Shown here one piece after another: positions 9,437 to 19,241 of a stretch of 64,000 nucleotides of DNA. Each line of letters starts with the position of its first letter. Positions within the stretch are counted from its first letter, which is position 1. The position numbers were made by a program, and so were the translations under genes. The notes beneath the pieces were generated by a model, which worked only from the letters and a program-made list of their open reading frames with translations, was not told the DNA's origin and did not search any database. The DNA is from Sporosarcina sp. ACRSL (GTDB taxonomy: Bacteria > Bacillota > Bacilli > Bacillales_A > Planococcaceae): contig NZ_JAKRNT010000008.1 of the NCBI RefSeq assembly GCF_022346605.1, positions 182,311 to 246,310 of the forward strand, written 5' to 3'.

Positions 9437-10738
9437 ATGTCTAAATTCACTGATTATCAATTCAAACCTTTTCTCCGGGAAGCAATTGCCCGTCTAGGGT
9501 TTGAACATCCAACACCGATACAGAAAGAAATGATTCCATTAATTCTTAAGGGGTCCAACGCGATCGGACAAGCACATACAGGAACAGGTAAGTCACACAG
9601 CTTCCTTATTCCGATTCTTGAGCGGCTGGACGAGGAGAAGGAAGAATTGCAAGCGGTCATCACTGCACCCACGAGGGAACTTGCATTGCAGTTATATGAC
9701 GAATTGAATAAGATGACCGAAAAAACAAGTATTCGAAGTTCACTTTTAATCGGAGGAACTGATAAGCAACGCTCCATTGACAAATTGAAATCGAATCCGC
9801 ACGTCATTGTTGGAACACCGGGAAGGATTCGCGATCTTGCTGAAGAAGGAGCTTTGGCAATCCATACAGCTTCCATTTTAGTAATTGATGAAGCTGACTT
9901 GGCATTTGACATGGGATTCATCGAGGATATTGACAAATTCGCATCAAAAATGCCAACGGATCTGGAGATGTATGTTTTTTCGGCAACGATTCCTGAAAAA
10001 CTGAAGCCTTTTCTGTCGAAATATATGGAGAGTCCCGTTCATGTTCAAATCGGCAATAAGAAGCCGTTGACGGAAGGGATGAAATATTCCCTTGTACCAG
10101 TCCGAAGCATGGATCGGAAGAAAAAACTTTTGCATGTTTTGAATGCAATCAATCCTTATTTGGCGATTGTCTTTACGAACACGAAGCAAAACGCGGACGA
10201 AGTTGCTTACTATCTTGCCGAGCATGGCATTAAAGCAGGCAGAATCCATGGAGATCTGTCGCCGCGCGAACGTACACGGATGATGAAGCAGATTAGGGAT
10301 CTCGAGTATCAATATATCGTCGCGACTGATCTTGCCGCGCGTGGGATTGACATCCCCGGAGTGAGTCACGTCATCAACTACGAATTGCCGGATGACTTGG
10401 AGTTCTTCATTCACAGGGTAGGAAGGACTGCTAGGGCAGGTCTTGAAGGAATTGCTATCACAATGTACGAACCATCCGAGGACGATAAAATTGTGCAAAT
10501 TGAAAAGATGGGCATCCCATTCATCCACGAAGACGTGAAAAAAGGCGAGTGGGTAGAGGTCAAAGAGCGTCATGCAAGGAAGAAGCGGGTGAAAGAGACC
10601 GATGAATTAGATCGCAAAGCGGCGTCGTTTGTTCGTAAACCGTCAAAGGTCAAGCCTGGCTATAAAAAGAAAATGGCAAAAGACATAGAGAAGTTCAAGA
10701 AGAGGGAAAGGAGATTGAAACGTAGAAATGACAAATGA
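9437..10738 (+). CDS. cshB: DEAD-box ATP-dependent RNA helicase CshB
   Basis: 433 residues with the helicase motifs in order: Q motif ([13 protein letters not shown]), motif I AHTGTGKS (Ser replaces the common Thr), Ia [42 protein letters not shown] and [10 protein letters not shown]. The C-terminal extension of about 60 residues is very rich in Lys/Arg and probably contacts RNA. CshB acts in cold adaptation and RNA metabolism in Bacillus. ATG 9437 follows AGGAGG. Its 3' end overlaps the endonuclease IV gene by 11 bp, the conserved yqfR-yqfS arrangement. Confidence 0.94.
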   Translation: MSKFTDYQFKPFLREAIARLGFEHPTPIQKEMIPLILKGSNAIGQAHTGTGKSHSFLIPILERLDEEKEELQAVITAPTRELALQLYDELNKMTEKTSIRSSLLIGGTDKQRSIDKLKSNPHVIVGTPGRIRDLAEEGALAIHTASILVIDEADLAFDMGFIEDIDKFASKMPTDLEMYVFSATIPEKLKPFLSKYMESPVHVQIGNKKPLTEGMKYSLVPVRSMDRKKKLLHVLNAINPYLAIVFTNTKQNADEVAYYLAEHGIKAGRIHGDLSPRERTRMMKQIRDLEYQYIVATDLAARGIDIPGVSHVINYELPDDLEFFIHRVGRTARAGLEGIAITMYEPSEDDKIVQIEKMGIPFIHEDVKKGEWVEVKERHARKKRVKETDELDRKAASFVRKPSKVKPGYKKKMAKDIEKFKKRERRLKRRNDK

Positions 10739-11633
10739 TCAACCATTGCTGTTAGGATCACATGTTTCGATGAGCGGTAAGAAGATGTTGCTCGGTTCGA
10801 GTGAAGAGGCGCTAGGCTATGGCGCTACGACGTTTATGATTTATACAGGAGCTCCTCAGAATACGAGGAGGAAACCGATTGAAGAATTGAATATTGAAGA
10901 GGGCCTTTTACACATGAAGGAGAATGGTCTATCCAATATTGTCGTTCATGCCCCTTATATCATCAACATCGGCAATACGACTAAACCAGAGACGTTCAGG
11001 CTAGGCGTTGACTTTCTTCAGCAGGAGATCAAAAGAACGGCTGCTCTTGGGGCAAATCAGATCGTGTTGCACCCAGGGGCTCACGTTGGTGCGGGAGCCG
11101 ATAAAGGCATTGCGAAAATTATTGAAGGTTTGAATGAAGTGTTATCCGAAGATTCGACTGTACGGATTGCGCTTGAAACGATGGCTGGAAAAGGCAGTGA
11201 GTGTGGCAGGAATTTTGATGAAATAGCCAAGATTATTGACGGTGTAAATAATAACGAGCGCCTTTCCGTCTGTTTTGACACTTGTCACGTCCATGATGCA
11301 GGCTATGATATCGTCAATGACTTCGATGGCGTACTAAATGAATTTGATAAGATTATCGGAAAAGACAGGATTTCAGTCATCCACGTCAACGACAGTAAAA
11401 ACGAACGTGGGGCAATGAAAGACCGCCATGAAAATATCGGCCATGGCCATATCGGGTTTGATGCACTCAGTTATATTGTCCATCACCCCGAGTTCGTGTT
11501 GATTCCTAAGATCCTTGAAACACCATTCGTAGGGACCGACGCTAAAAACAAGAAGGCCCCGTATCAATATGAAATCGAAATGTTGAAAACAAAAACATTT
11601 CATGCTGATCAAAGGGAGCTTTTGCTCGTATAA
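10728..11633 (+). CDS. nfo: Endonuclease IV (AP endonuclease)
   Basis: Base-excision repair enzyme that cleaves 5' to abasic sites. The 301-residue TIM-barrel shows metal-binding segments expected of the trinuclear zinc site: [46 protein letters not shown] and [13 protein letters not shown]. It starts inside the 3' end of cshB, with AAAGGAGA about 16 bases before ATG 10728, and is probably coupled to it. A strong terminator follows immediately. Confidence 0.96.
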   Translation: MTNDQPLLLGSHVSMSGKKMLLGSSEEALGYGATTFMIYTGAPQNTRRKPIEELNIEEGLLHMKENGLSNIVVHAPYIINIGNTTKPETFRLGVDFLQQEIKRTAALGANQIVLHPGAHVGAGADKGIAKIIEGLNEVLSEDSTVRIALETMAGKGSECGRNFDEIAKIIDGVNNNERLSVCFDTCHVHDAGYDIVNDFDGVLNEFDKIIGKDRISVIHVNDSKNERGAMKDRHENIGHGHIGFDALSYIVHHPEFVLIPKILETPFVGTDAKNKKAPYQYEIEMLKTKTFHADQRELLLV

Positions 11634-11636
11634 GAA

Positions 11637-11676
11637 CAACCCGCCAACCGAATTGAGTTGGCGGGATGTTTTTTTG
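11637..11676. terminator. Terminator after nfo, shared with the convergent DUF2624 gene
   Basis: CCCGCCAAC and GTTGGCGGG form a perfect stem around a CGAATTGA loop, then GATG and seven T. Confidence 0.8.
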
Positions 11677-11703
11677 CTGAATTCAGCAAAAGCCGTAATT
11701 GAT

Positions 11704-11949
11704 TTAAATCATATCCAAATACTGACGGAACAATTCCTCTCCCTTTTTTTCTCCTACAGCATACTTCACTTTTTTGATAAAACTTTCTGGAATGCCTGTA
11801 AAAAGCCAATGGAATGAAATTTCATCAAGTAAAGGACGTAACGCTCTAATTTCTTTAATTGATAAATTAATGCCGTAAGCATCGGCTAGCATTTTAGCCT
11901 CCTCGTCACTCTTCTTCTTAATTTCATTTAGTATTTGCATATAATCCAA
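11704..11949 (-). CDS. DUF2624 family protein (YqfT-like)
   Basis: Short, mostly helical 81-residue protein (ILNEIKKKSDEEAKMLADAYG ... LFRQYLDMI); function unknown. The gene order nfo - DUF2624 - znuC matches other Bacillaceae. The start chosen is TTG at 11949, placed about 10 bases after GAAGGAATGG. The ATG three codons in is the alternative, but its spacing from the ribosome site is too long. Confidence 0.75.
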   Translation of the reverse strand: MDYMQILNEIKKKSDEEAKMLADAYGINLSIKEIRALRPLLDEISFHWLFTGIPESFIKKVKYAVGEKKGEELFRQYLDMI

Positions 11950-11973
11950 TTTACACCATTCCTTCTCAATTAG

Positions 11974-12002
11974 TTGTGTCTGGCCGACTCTTCCTATATA
12001 CT
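11974..12002 (+). promoter_or_regulatory. Sigma-A promoter of the znu-zur operon with a Zur-like site at the start point
   Basis: TTGTGT (11974-11979), 17-bp spacer, TATACT (11997-12002). Immediately after it, 12009-12025 reads GTAATCGTAATCGTT, which contains the TCGTAAT half of the Bacillus Zur operator (TCGTAATNATTACGA). Only the left half matches well, so zinc repression is likely from context but not proven by the site. Confidence 0.5.
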
Positions 12003-12062
12003 TCTACTAGTAATCGTAATCGTTCCTGTTTACATTCTTTCAACAGAAAGGGATTTTACTAT

Positions 12063-12827
12063 ATGTCAAAGACGATCATTGAATGCATTGACGTCAATTT
12101 TCAATATGAGCACTCCACCGTTCTAGAAGATATTTCATTGGAAGTGAAAGAAGGGGAGTTTTGGGCGCTCATCGGTCCGAATGGATCTGGAAAGTCGACG
12201 CTGATTAATATTATTTTAGGATTATTGAAAGCCGATCAAGGAGAAGTGAAGTTGTTCGGCCAAAACGTGGATTCCTTCAGGCATCGTGAACGTATCGGCT
12301 ATGTCTCGCAAAAATCGAATTCATTCAATTCGGGATTTCCTGCAACCGTTCTTGAAGTCGTGAAAAGTGGCCTCACTCGAAAAGTCGGACTATTTAAGGG
12401 TTTTACAAAGAACGATGAGCAAAAAGCGTTGAAATCATTGCAAATCGTTAAAATGGAGGAGTTTGCCAACCAGAATATAGGTGAATTATCCGGCGGCCAG
12501 CAACAGCGTGTATTCATAGCACGTGCATTAGTTGGCGAACCGGATTTATTGATCATGGATGAACCGACCGTCGGTATTGACCAGAAAAATGTTGCATCGT
12601 TCTATTCTATGCTCAATGAATTGAACCGTGAACATGGGATTGCGATACTCCTCGTAACACATGAAATCGATCTTGTTACCGAGTTGGCAACACATGTTGC
12701 GTGTCTAAATCGATCAATCCATTTCCATGGCGTTCAGTCAGATTATAAGAAGATGAATGATGAAGATATATCATTATGGTACGGTCACCCAGTGAGGCGC
12801 GTTCATCAAGAAAAGAAAGGGGTATGA
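12063..12827 (+). CDS. znuC: Zinc ABC transporter ATP-binding protein ZnuC
   Basis: ATPase subunit of a metal-uptake ABC transporter, 254 residues. Walker A GPNGSGKST, Q-loop GYVSQK, signature LSGGQQQR, Walker B LLIMDEP and the switch histidine in LLVTHE are all present. ATG 12063 has GAAAGGG upstream; the longer frame starting at 11976 would run through the promoter. It overlaps znuB by 4 bp. Zinc rather than manganese specificity is inferred from the downstream zur gene. Confidence 0.93.
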   Translation: MSKTIIECIDVNFQYEHSTVLEDISLEVKEGEFWALIGPNGSGKSTLINIILGLLKADQGEVKLFGQNVDSFRHRERIGYVSQKSNSFNSGFPATVLEVVKSGLTRKVGLFKGFTKNDEQKALKSLQIVKMEEFANQNIGELSGGQQQRVFIARALVGEPDLLIMDEPTVGIDQKNVASFYSMLNELNREHGIAILLVTHEIDLVTELATHVACLNRSIHFHGVQSDYKKMNDEDISLWYGHPVRRVHQEKKGV

Positions 12828-13696
12828 CCGTGATCAGTGCTCTATTCACATATGAATTTCTTCAAAATGCATTCCTCTCAGGGATGATTATCGGAATAAT
12901 TGCCCCGTTGCTAGGGCTTTTCATTGTCGTCAGAAGGTTGGCCCTCATCGCAGATGCATTAAGCCATGTGGCATTGGCCGGTATTGCGGGCAGCCTCTAT
13001 TTAAGCCAATCCGTTCTCTTTTTTTCAGCGCTTAATCCGGTCTATTTAGGGATGGTAAGTGCAGTAGGCGGCTCATTGTTAATTGAAAGGCTGAGAGGTG
13101 CATATAAACATTTTGAAGAACTGGCAATTCCAATTATCCTATCGGCAGGAATTGGTTTCGGAGCGATTTTTATATCGCTTGCGAAAGGATTTGGCTCCGA
13201 TCTAGTTGGATATTTATTCGGTTCTGTTTCAGCTGTCAGCAGACAAGACCTATGGATCGTTGTTATTATTGCAATCATCGTCATCACATTTATAAAGTTT
13301 TTCTATAAAGAAATGTTTGCCTTGTCTTTTGACAAGGAATACGCAAAAGTATCAGGCGTCAATGGAAAGGTCATTCAAATCTTTTTCATGATCATAGTCG
13401 CACTGGTCATTGGGGCATCGATGCGGATCGTCGGGATTTTGCTCGTCTCTTCATTAATGACGATACCGGTGGCAGCCGCGATTCAGCTTGCTAAAAGCTT
13501 TAAAGGAGCGCTTGTTTACTCAATCATCATTGGTGAACTCTCTGTGATTATCGGACTGTTTGCTGCGTTCCATCTCGATATTGCCCCAGGGGGGACAATT
13601 GTTATTACGTCCGTTATCATTCTATTGTTAGTGCTCTGTTGGAAAAAGCTAAAAGGCAAACTAGTTGGGCGGAAGGTAAAGGGGGAATTCGCATGA
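12824..13696 (+). CDS. znuB: Zinc ABC transporter permease ZnuB
   Basis: Integral membrane subunit of the ABC-3 family, about 290 residues with eight or nine transmembrane helices. The conserved LIADALSHVALAGIA segment is where the ATPase couples. The start at ATG 12824 overlaps the znuC stop (ATGA). GTG 12830 has better spacing from AAGGGG and is a real alternative. No solute-binding protein (znuA) gene is present in this cluster, so it must be supplied from elsewhere. Confidence 0.92.
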   Translation: MTVISALFTYEFLQNAFLSGMIIGIIAPLLGLFIVVRRLALIADALSHVALAGIAGSLYLSQSVLFFSALNPVYLGMVSAVGGSLLIERLRGAYKHFEELAIPIILSAGIGFGAIFISLAKGFGSDLVGYLFGSVSAVSRQDLWIVVIIAIIVITFIKFFYKEMFALSFDKEYAKVSGVNGKVIQIFFMIIVALVIGASMRIVGILLVSSLMTIPVAAAIQLAKSFKGALVYSIIIGELSVIIGLFAAFHLDIAPGGTIVITSVIILLLVLCWKKLKGKLVGRKVKGEFA

Positions 13697-14109
13697 CACT
13701 TGATGAGGCATGGCGCATTTTACAGAAGCATCAATTCAAGAGGACTAAGAATCGTGAGACGATTTTGGAATTCTTTTCTCGTAATGATCGCTATTTGACT
13801 GCCATGGAAGTGCGGAACTTCATGACTGTCGACAACCCGGGGATAAGCTTTGATACGATTTATCGTAATTTAACGACTTTCTCAGAGCTTGGTATTTTGG
13901 AAGAGACGGAGTTGAACGGAGAAAGGCATTTCAGAATGCAATGCGATCATGGTGTTCATCACCATCATTTCATTTGCACAGCATGCGGCAAGACGCGGAA
14001 CATCGCGCATTGTCCTATGGAATCGGTTTCAGTTAATTTGCAAGGGTATGAAGTGGAAGGCCATAAATTTGAAATTTACGGAAAGTGTCCAGTTTGTGTA
14101 GCGCAATAA
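13693..14109 (+). CDS. zur: Fur-family zinc uptake repressor Zur
   Basis: 138 residues. N-terminal winged helix DNA-binding domain (about 1-80, with SFDTIYRNLTTFSELGIL) and C-terminal dimerisation/metal domain. Structural zinc cysteines lie in CTAC (about 96-99) and CPVC (about 133-136). A His cluster (GVHHHHF) belongs to the sensory site. ATG 13693 overlaps the znuB stop by 4 bp, after AAAGGGGG. The link with znuCB identifies it as Zur rather than Fur or PerR and implies autoregulation with zinc. Confidence 0.92.
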   Translation: MTLDEAWRILQKHQFKRTKNRETILEFFSRNDRYLTAMEVRNFMTVDNPGISFDTIYRNLTTFSELGILEETELNGERHFRMQCDHGVHHHHFICTACGKTRNIAHCPMESVSVNLQGYEVEGHKFEIYGKCPVCVAQ

Positions 14110-14113
14110 AAAA

Positions 14114-14142
14114 GAAGTAGGGAATTCACCCTACTCCTTTTT
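14114..14142. terminator. Bidirectional terminator between zur and yqfW
   Basis: GTAGGG and CCCTAC arms with an AATTCA loop, A-rich on the left and TCCTTTTT on the right. Confidence 0.75.
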
Positions 14143-14726
14143 CAATTTACTTTTTCTTCAATTGGAAACAACTCTTTGATCCATTTGTCTGCTTCTTGCC
14201 AACTCTTCACTCTTATAACGCCTTCCGGAATCGGTCCGCGATTATACGGAGTGTCAAAAAGGAGTACTGGAATGTTCAATTCCTCATGAATCTCGACAGC
14301 GTTGTCGTACTTATCTTCGAAAAATGCATCGACCTTGAACTTTTTAGCAGTCTCAATCTTATAATGGCTGCCAATTAGCTCGATGTGGTCGTATGGGATG
14401 CCTTGCCGTTCAAACCAGTCAAATGTGCATTCTGCAACATTTAGGCCCCTTGCAGAAATATAATAGAGCTCGTAATGCTCTTGCCATTCCGAGAGGATCA
14501 TTTTAGCATATTCTTGAGCAGGGGATGCGGCATATATCGTTGTTTCCGTTTGGCGATACCACTCGTAAAACTCTTTCTCGTCAACGGGAAACGCTTTTGT
14601 CAGATCATATTCCTTTATATCATCTAAAACGAGATTGCATCCAAAATGTGCGTTAATATGCGGCAGGAGGGAAGTCGGACAAGTGACCGTCCCGTCGATA
14701 TCAATGCCGAATCGGATTTTCCTCAT
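14142..14726 (-). CDS. Putative HAD-superfamily 5'(3')-deoxyribonucleotidase (YqfW-like)
   Basis: The 194-residue product opens with DIDGTV, the HAD nucleophile motif with both aspartates. It has a cap region (ITAR-like YYISARG) and the acidic motif FFEDKYDNA, as in the NT5C/deoxyribonucleotidase group. The substrate is not shown by sequence; nucleoside monophosphates are the family expectation. Its start overlaps the ispG stop by 4 bp, so it is the second gene of an ispG transcript. Confidence 0.82.
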   Translation of the reverse strand: MRKIRFGIDIDGTVTCPTSLLPHINAHFGCNLVLDDIKEYDLTKAFPVDEKEFYEWYRQTETTIYAASPAQEYAKMILSEWQEHYELYYISARGLNVAECTFDWFERQGIPYDHIELIGSHYKIETAKKFKVDAFFEDKYDNAVEIHEELNIPVLLFDTPYNRGPIPEGVIRVKSWQEADKWIKELFPIEEKVN

Positions 14727-15847
14727 TCAGAAGTCCCGCTTTTAAGAAGTTCCTCTTCTTGTCTTTTCTTTTCGAAGTACTCCTCAGCTAACTTATCAAT
14801 TTCGATTTTCAGTTCATCGACCATCGTTTCCTCAGGCACTTTCCGGACGGTTTTCCCTTTCATGAAGAGCAATCCTTCTCCGCGCGCACCTGCAATTCCA
14901 ATATCCGCTTCACGCGCTTCTCCTGGGCCGTTCACTGCACAACCCAATACAGCTACTTTCAATGGCGCTTTAATCGTAGAGATATATTCCTCTACTTCAT
15001 TCGCAATCGAAATCAAGTCGATTTCAATACGGCCGCAAGTCGGGCAAGAGATGAGAGTTGCAGCATTTGAAGATAGGCCGAAAATTTTTAACAGCTCACG
15101 TGCCACTTTTATTTCTTGTACGGGATCTGCGCTCAGTGAAACCCGCAATGTATTCCCGATACCGGCTGAAAGCAGCGTACCAAGCCCTGCTGCACTCTTA
15201 ATGGATCCAGCGAATAATGTTCCGGACTCTGTAATCCCGAGATGCAATGGATAATCGAATGCCGCTGCCGCTTTCTTATATGCTTCCACCGCCAAGTTAA
15301 CATCTGAAGCCTTCAATGAAACGATAATATCGTGGAAATCAAGATCTTCCAATATTTTAATATGATGCAGCGCACTTTCTACCATACCGTCTGCAGTCGG
15401 ATAACCGTATTTTTTAAGAATATGTTTCTCAAGTGAGCCTGCATTTACTCCAATTCTGATCGGTATACCTTTTTCTTTTGCCGCTTTGACAACAGCTTCG
15501 ACTTTTTCTTGACGGCCGATATTTCCAGGGTTAATCCGAATTTTATCTGCACCTTGCTCGATCGCGATTAGTGCAAGTTTATAGTCAAAATGGATATCGA
15601 CAACAAGTGGAATATTGATGCGTTCTTTAATGGCGCCGATGGAGTATGCTGCCCTTTCATCGGGACATGCTACACGGACGATTTGACAACCCGCTTCCTC
15701 TAGACGTAATATTTCTGCCACCGTTGCATCGACATCGTGTGTTTTTGTAGTTGTCATACTTTGAATGAATAGCTCGTCACTTCCGCCGATTGTCAAATTT
15801 CCGACTCGTACAGGACGTGTTTTAGATCTGTGTATTATTTCACTCAT
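14723..15847 (-). CDS. ispG: 4-hydroxy-3-methylbut-2-en-1-yl diphosphate synthase IspG
   Basis: Penultimate MEP-pathway enzyme converting MEcPP to HMBPP. 374 residues: an N-terminal TIM barrel starting [12 protein letters not shown], and a C-terminal iron-sulfur domain. Cluster ligands are visible in [12 protein letters not shown] and [12 protein letters not shown], followed by a conserved glutamate. It has AAGGAGAG in front of ATG. It is on the same strand as ispH but separated from it by more than 5 kb. Confidence 0.97.
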   Translation of the reverse strand: MSEIIHRSKTRPVRVGNLTIGGSDELFIQSMTTTKTHDVDATVAEILRLEEAGCQIVRVACPDERAAYSIGAIKERINIPLVVDIHFDYKLALIAIEQGADKIRINPGNIGRQEKVEAVVKAAKEKGIPIRIGVNAGSLEKHILKKYGYPTADGMVESALHHIKILEDLDFHDIIVSLKASDVNLAVEAYKKAAAAFDYPLHLGITESGTLFAGSIKSAAGLGTLLSAGIGNTLRVSLSADPVQEIKVARELLKIFGLSSNAATLISCPTCGRIEIDLISIANEVEEYISTIKAPLKVAVLGCAVNGPGEAREADIGIAGARGEGLLFMKGKTVRKVPEETMVDELKIEIDKLAEEYFEKKRQEEELLKSGTSE

Positions 15848-15938
15848 GGATTATTCTCTCCTTAAGAAAACTCATAACTAATTTCTATTTTAGCAATCAA
15901 TCGGATGAAAAGACAAGGGACACTGCTTAGAAACATTA

Positions 15939-16265
15939 TTAGTTGCAATTATTTTGCCCAATTCCCGAAAGGGGGAGTTTGACGGAAAGACCTCCGACAA
16001 GCTCTTGGTTTCGAAGATGTGGGTTGAGGGTATAAAAATCTGATAGTCTTTCAACAAATGTAGATTCTGGATCCGGGTACATCGAAAAAAGCGCTTCGAT
16101 CGTATCTCCTTGGATTGTCGTCACATGAATGCTTTTTATGGGCTCCTCTATACACGGCACTTCATTACCGAAAAACGAAGCAAGAGGGATTGTCCCATTC
16201 CCTAAGTCGATTCTGATAATATGAAAGGCAAGAAAAAGTATAACGGCTACGATTAAAGTACGCAT
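15939..16265 (-). CDS. Small secreted/anchored protein with degenerate LysM-like region (YqfZ-like)
   Basis: 108 residues. A hydrophobic N-terminal segment (LIVAVILFLAFHII) is a signal anchor. The exported part contains VTTIQGDTIEALFSMY ... LNPHLRNQELVGGLSVKLPL, resembling a single LysM repeat (T-I-Q-x-GDT ... NP ... L ... G ... L-P). Position after ispG matches B. subtilis yqfZ. Start chosen at ATG 16265, 7-8 bases after GAAGGGGGA; an earlier in-frame ATG is too close to that site. Confidence 0.65.
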   Translation of the reverse strand: MRTLIVAVILFLAFHIIRIDLGNGTIPLASFFGNEVPCIEEPIKSIHVTTIQGDTIEALFSMYPDPESTFVERLSDFYTLNPHLRNQELVGGLSVKLPLSGIGQNNCN

Positions 16266-16313
16266 AAACATTCCCCCTTCTTCCAACACAATATGCGGAA
16301 TTCAGGGAATTAT

Positions 16314-16829
16314 TCATTTTGCCGCTTTTTTAGCTGACTTTGGATAATATTTGAGCGCATTCGTCAAATATCCGATATGGATAATGGACGTGAGTAGGAT
16401 GCTCCAAGTTTCGTTTACCTGTAAGAAATCGAAAATAATCGTCAACAATAAAGGGACAGTCATTGAGATGGCCGTTGTCCGCCATAAGTGACGATATTCT
16501 GTGCGCCTACCCATCAAGTTGCCGATCCAAATTGCGATGGTCGCAAAAATGCTAATTCTGACAAATACGTAAAATGTCGCGATAACGAATTGGAAGAGAA
16601 ATGCTATCGGATAAATGAGTCCGCCAATTGTTTTACTATACTCGTTCAGTTCTGTGGAAGCCTCGAACAGCTCGGCATCTCCTAAAGAGAATCGGGTGAA
16701 TGAAATGAGTGTCATTACTACAATGAATAGGAAAGCATAGCGAATGACTCGACCAATCGGTAGTAGCCGGAAAGCGGCCAATTTTTTTGGTTCGTGCCAT
16801 GCCGCCAGAAATAATTGATGGAACTTCAA
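16314..16829 (-). CDS. DUF1189 family membrane protein (YqgB-like)
   Basis: 171 residues with the family opening KFHQLFLAAWHEPKKLAAFR, then about four transmembrane helices. TTG 16829 lies after AAAGGAGG with good spacing; the longer frame up to 16892 has no ribosome site. Function unknown. It stands in the same order as yqgB in B. subtilis. Confidence 0.8.
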   Translation of the reverse strand: MKFHQLFLAAWHEPKKLAAFRLLPIGRVIRYAFLFIVVMTLISFTRFSLGDAELFEASTELNEYSKTIGGLIYPIAFLFQFVIATFYVFVRISIFATIAIWIGNLMGRRTEYRHLWRTTAISMTVPLLLTIIFDFLQVNETWSILLTSIIHIGYLTNALKYYPKSAKKAAK

Positions 16830-17025
16830 AGTAAGACCTCCTTTACATACTAACAGTTTATCACTTCTGCCGATAGGAAGTGGTAGAAACATTTCTACAG
16901 AGTAATGACTTCCGAATTGATTGTTAAGTGAATGTAAAGATTCCTATGCCTCTATTTACAATTCGTTAATAATGTCAACATAATAAGGATGTTATGCATA
17001 ATGCATTATGGAGGTATACAATGTA

Positions 17026-18657
17026 ATGGAAGTGAATTGGCAGGAAGTGATCTTTCAATTTGCAGGAGGTCTCGGAATCTTCCTATTCGCCATTAAGTAT
17101 ATGGGTGATGGTCTGCAAAAAGCAGCAGGAGACAGGCTGCGAAGCATACTAGATAGATTCACGACAAACCCTTTCATGGGTGTGCTTGTAGGAATTATTG
17201 TAACTGTTCTTCTCCAGTCTAGTTCGGGGACCACCGTTATTACAGTTGGACTGGTCAGCGCCGGCTTCATGACGCTTCGTCAGGCAATCGGTGTCATTAT
17301 GGGTGCCAATATTGGTACGACGATCACGGCGTTTATCATCGGTCTGGATGTAGGCGACTATGCTTTGCCGATTATGGCGCTCGGTGCAATTCTTATTTTC
17401 TTCTTCAAAAAGAATATCGTAAAGAACGTCGGAGAAGTGGTTTTTGGCTTCGGGGGGCTATTCCTTGGATTGGAATTGATGAGTGAAGGGATGAAGCCGC
17501 TCCAGTCACTTGCGACGTTTTCAGACCTTACAGTAGCAATGGCTGACCACCCTCTGCTCGGAGTTGTCGCGGGGACCGTCTTTACGCTTATTATCCAAAG
17601 TTCAAGTGCAACGGTCGGGATATTGCAAGGGATGTATGCAGAAAATCTCGTTTCATTGCAAGCTGCCTTGCCGATTCTGTTTGGTGACAACATCGGAACG
17701 ACAATCACTGCGGTTCTTGCCTCAATCGGTGCTTCTGTAGCTGCAAGAAGGGCAGCAGCAACTCATGTCCTGTTTAACGTTGTCGGCACGATCATTTTCA
17801 TGATTTTCCTTTATCCGTTTACGCTGTATGTAGAGTGGATTGCCGTTCTTTTGAACTTGGAAAATAAAATGCAAATTGCTTTCGCTCACGGAACGTTCAA
17901 TGTAGTGAACACGATTATCCAATTCCCGTTGATCGGCGCTTGGGCATTTCTTGTGACGAAGCTAATTCCAGGCAAAGATGTCACAGTTGAATATAAGCCT
18001 AAGCATTTAGATCAGAATTTCATTAACCAATCTCCTGCTGTTGCAATCGGACAAGCGAAAGAGGAAATCATTAGGATGGGTGATTTCGCAGTCCAAGGTT
18101 TGCAGGAGACTTATGAATACTTAAAGACGAGCAATAAGCGCAGTGCCGAAAGGGCGTATCAGATCGAAGATGCCATCAATAATCTCGATCGTAAAATTAC
18201 GAATTATCTCGTCGAAATTGCAGCGGTCAATATTTCGCCGATTGAGTCCGCTAGACATGTCTTGCTAATTGATGCTGTCCGGGATATCGAACGAATTGGG
18301 GATCATTTCGAGAATATTATCGAACTGATCGAGTTCCGAGAAGTGAACAGTGTGAATTTAACTGAAGACGCGATGGAAGATTTAAGAGAAATGTTCACAT
18401 TGACAATTGCTACAGTTGAGAAGGCAGTCCGTTCGCTCGATATGAATGATACAAAACTGGCGAAAGAAGTTGCTGAGCAAGAGGATTTGATCGATAAGAT
18501 GGAGCGGAAATTCAGAAAGAACCATATTATCCGCTTGAACGAAGGGAATTGTTCAGCTCAAGCGGGAATGGTATTTGTTGATATCGTCTCCAACTTGGAA
18601 CGAATTGGAGACCACGCAGTCAATATTGCCGAAGCTATCTTAGGCAAACATCAGTAA
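17026..18657 (+). CDS. Sodium/phosphate cotransporter family protein (NptA/YjbB type)
   Basis: 543 residues. Two inverted Na/Pi cotransporter repeats carry the duplicated QSSS motif (TVLLQSSSGTTVITVGL near residue 65 and IIQSSSATVG near 190), each followed by GANIGTT / GDNIGTT. The C-terminal about 190 residues form a helical PhoU-like domain. It probably exports or imports phosphate with sodium. GGAGG lies 11 bases before ATG 17026; the earlier ATG at 17008 overlaps that site. It is followed by the DUF456 gene after 13 bp. Confidence 0.9.
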   Translation: MEVNWQEVIFQFAGGLGIFLFAIKYMGDGLQKAAGDRLRSILDRFTTNPFMGVLVGIIVTVLLQSSSGTTVITVGLVSAGFMTLRQAIGVIMGANIGTTITAFIIGLDVGDYALPIMALGAILIFFFKKNIVKNVGEVVFGFGGLFLGLELMSEGMKPLQSLATFSDLTVAMADHPLLGVVAGTVFTLIIQSSSATVGILQGMYAENLVSLQAALPILFGDNIGTTITAVLASIGASVAARRAAATHVLFNVVGTIIFMIFLYPFTLYVEWIAVLLNLENKMQIAFAHGTFNVVNTIIQFPLIGAWAFLVTKLIPGKDVTVEYKPKHLDQNFINQSPAVAIGQAKEEIIRMGDFAVQGLQETYEYLKTSNKRSAERAYQIEDAINNLDRKITNYLVEIAAVNISPIESARHVLLIDAVRDIERIGDHFENIIELIEFREVNSVNLTEDAMEDLREMFTLTIATVEKAVRSLDMNDTKLAKEVAEQEDLIDKMERKFRKNHIIRLNEGNCSAQAGMVFVDIVSNLERIGDHAVNIAEAILGKHQ

Positions 18658-18670
18658 GGGAGGGGAAAGA

Positions 18671-19156
18671 ATGGAAATAGCGGGTTGGATTGCGGCTATT
18701 GTCATGTTCATCATTGCTTTTATCGGATTGATCTATCCAATTATCCCTTCCGTAGTTTTCATTGTAGGCGGTTTTCTATTATACGGTTGGATCGTATCTT
18801 TTGAAGAGATGAGTTGGTTGTTTTGGGTCATCCAAGGGCTGTTCGTCATTTTGCTTTTCGGCGCGGATACGCTTGCAAATCTTGTAGGAGTGAAAAAGTT
18901 CGGCGGGTCCAAGGCGGGAATGTGGGGAAGTACGATTGGTTTGCTCGTTGGGCCTTTCGTTATTCCTGTGGCGGGTATCCTTATCGGACCATTCCTCGGT
19001 GCATTCCTAGCGGAAATGATCGTGTCGCGGACCGGTGTGAAACAGTCATTGAAGACCGGAATTGGATCAATCGTAGGATTTTTCACATCTATCGTTGCCA
19101 AGGGAGCCGTCATGCTGCTGATGATAGGAATTTTTCTACTCTATGTCCTCACATAA
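18671..19156 (+). CDS. DUF456 family membrane protein (YqgC-like)
   Basis: 161 residues with glycine-rich transmembrane helices. Conserved features of DUF456 include the N-terminal GLIYPIIPSVVFIVGG and the central KKFGGSKAGMWGSTIG with VGPFVIPVAGILIGPFLGAFLAE. Function unknown. It is probably co-transcribed with the upstream Na/Pi cotransporter gene (13-bp gap, GGGAGGGG ribosome site) and lies directly before sodA, as in B. subtilis. Confidence 0.88.
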   Translation: MEIAGWIAAIVMFIIAFIGLIYPIIPSVVFIVGGFLLYGWIVSFEEMSWLFWVIQGLFVILLFGADTLANLVGVKKFGGSKAGMWGSTIGLLVGPFVIPVAGILIGPFLGAFLAEMIVSRTGVKQSLKTGIGSIVGFFTSIVAKGAVMLLMIGIFLLYVLT

Positions 19157-19185
19157 TTCATTTCAATTGAATGGCCTTCCTAATT

Positions 19186-19214
19186 TTGATAATGTTTATA
19201 GTGTAGGATAAATT
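19186..19214 (+). promoter_or_regulatory. Sigma-A promoter of sodA
   Basis: TTGATA (19186-19191), 17-bp spacer, TAAATT (19209-19214), 27 bp before the start codon. Confidence 0.6.
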
Positions 19215-19241
19215 ATGAATCAATTGAGGAGGAATGGAAAA

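Noticed and set aside
9007..9444. Plus-strand frame of 145 codons opposite the YqfQ-like gene
   Set aside because: It overlaps both the yqfQ gene and the cshB ribosome site, has no ribosome site of its own and resembles nothing; it is a shadow of the low-complexity gene.
9944..10573. Minus-strand frame of 209 codons inside cshB
   Set aside because: Antisense to conserved helicase motifs; no ribosome site or recognisable domain.
14646..15254. Plus-strand frame of 202 codons across yqfW/ispG
   Set aside because: It is antisense to well-conserved ispG, Ser/Pro-rich as expected for a shadow frame, and lacks a ribosome site.
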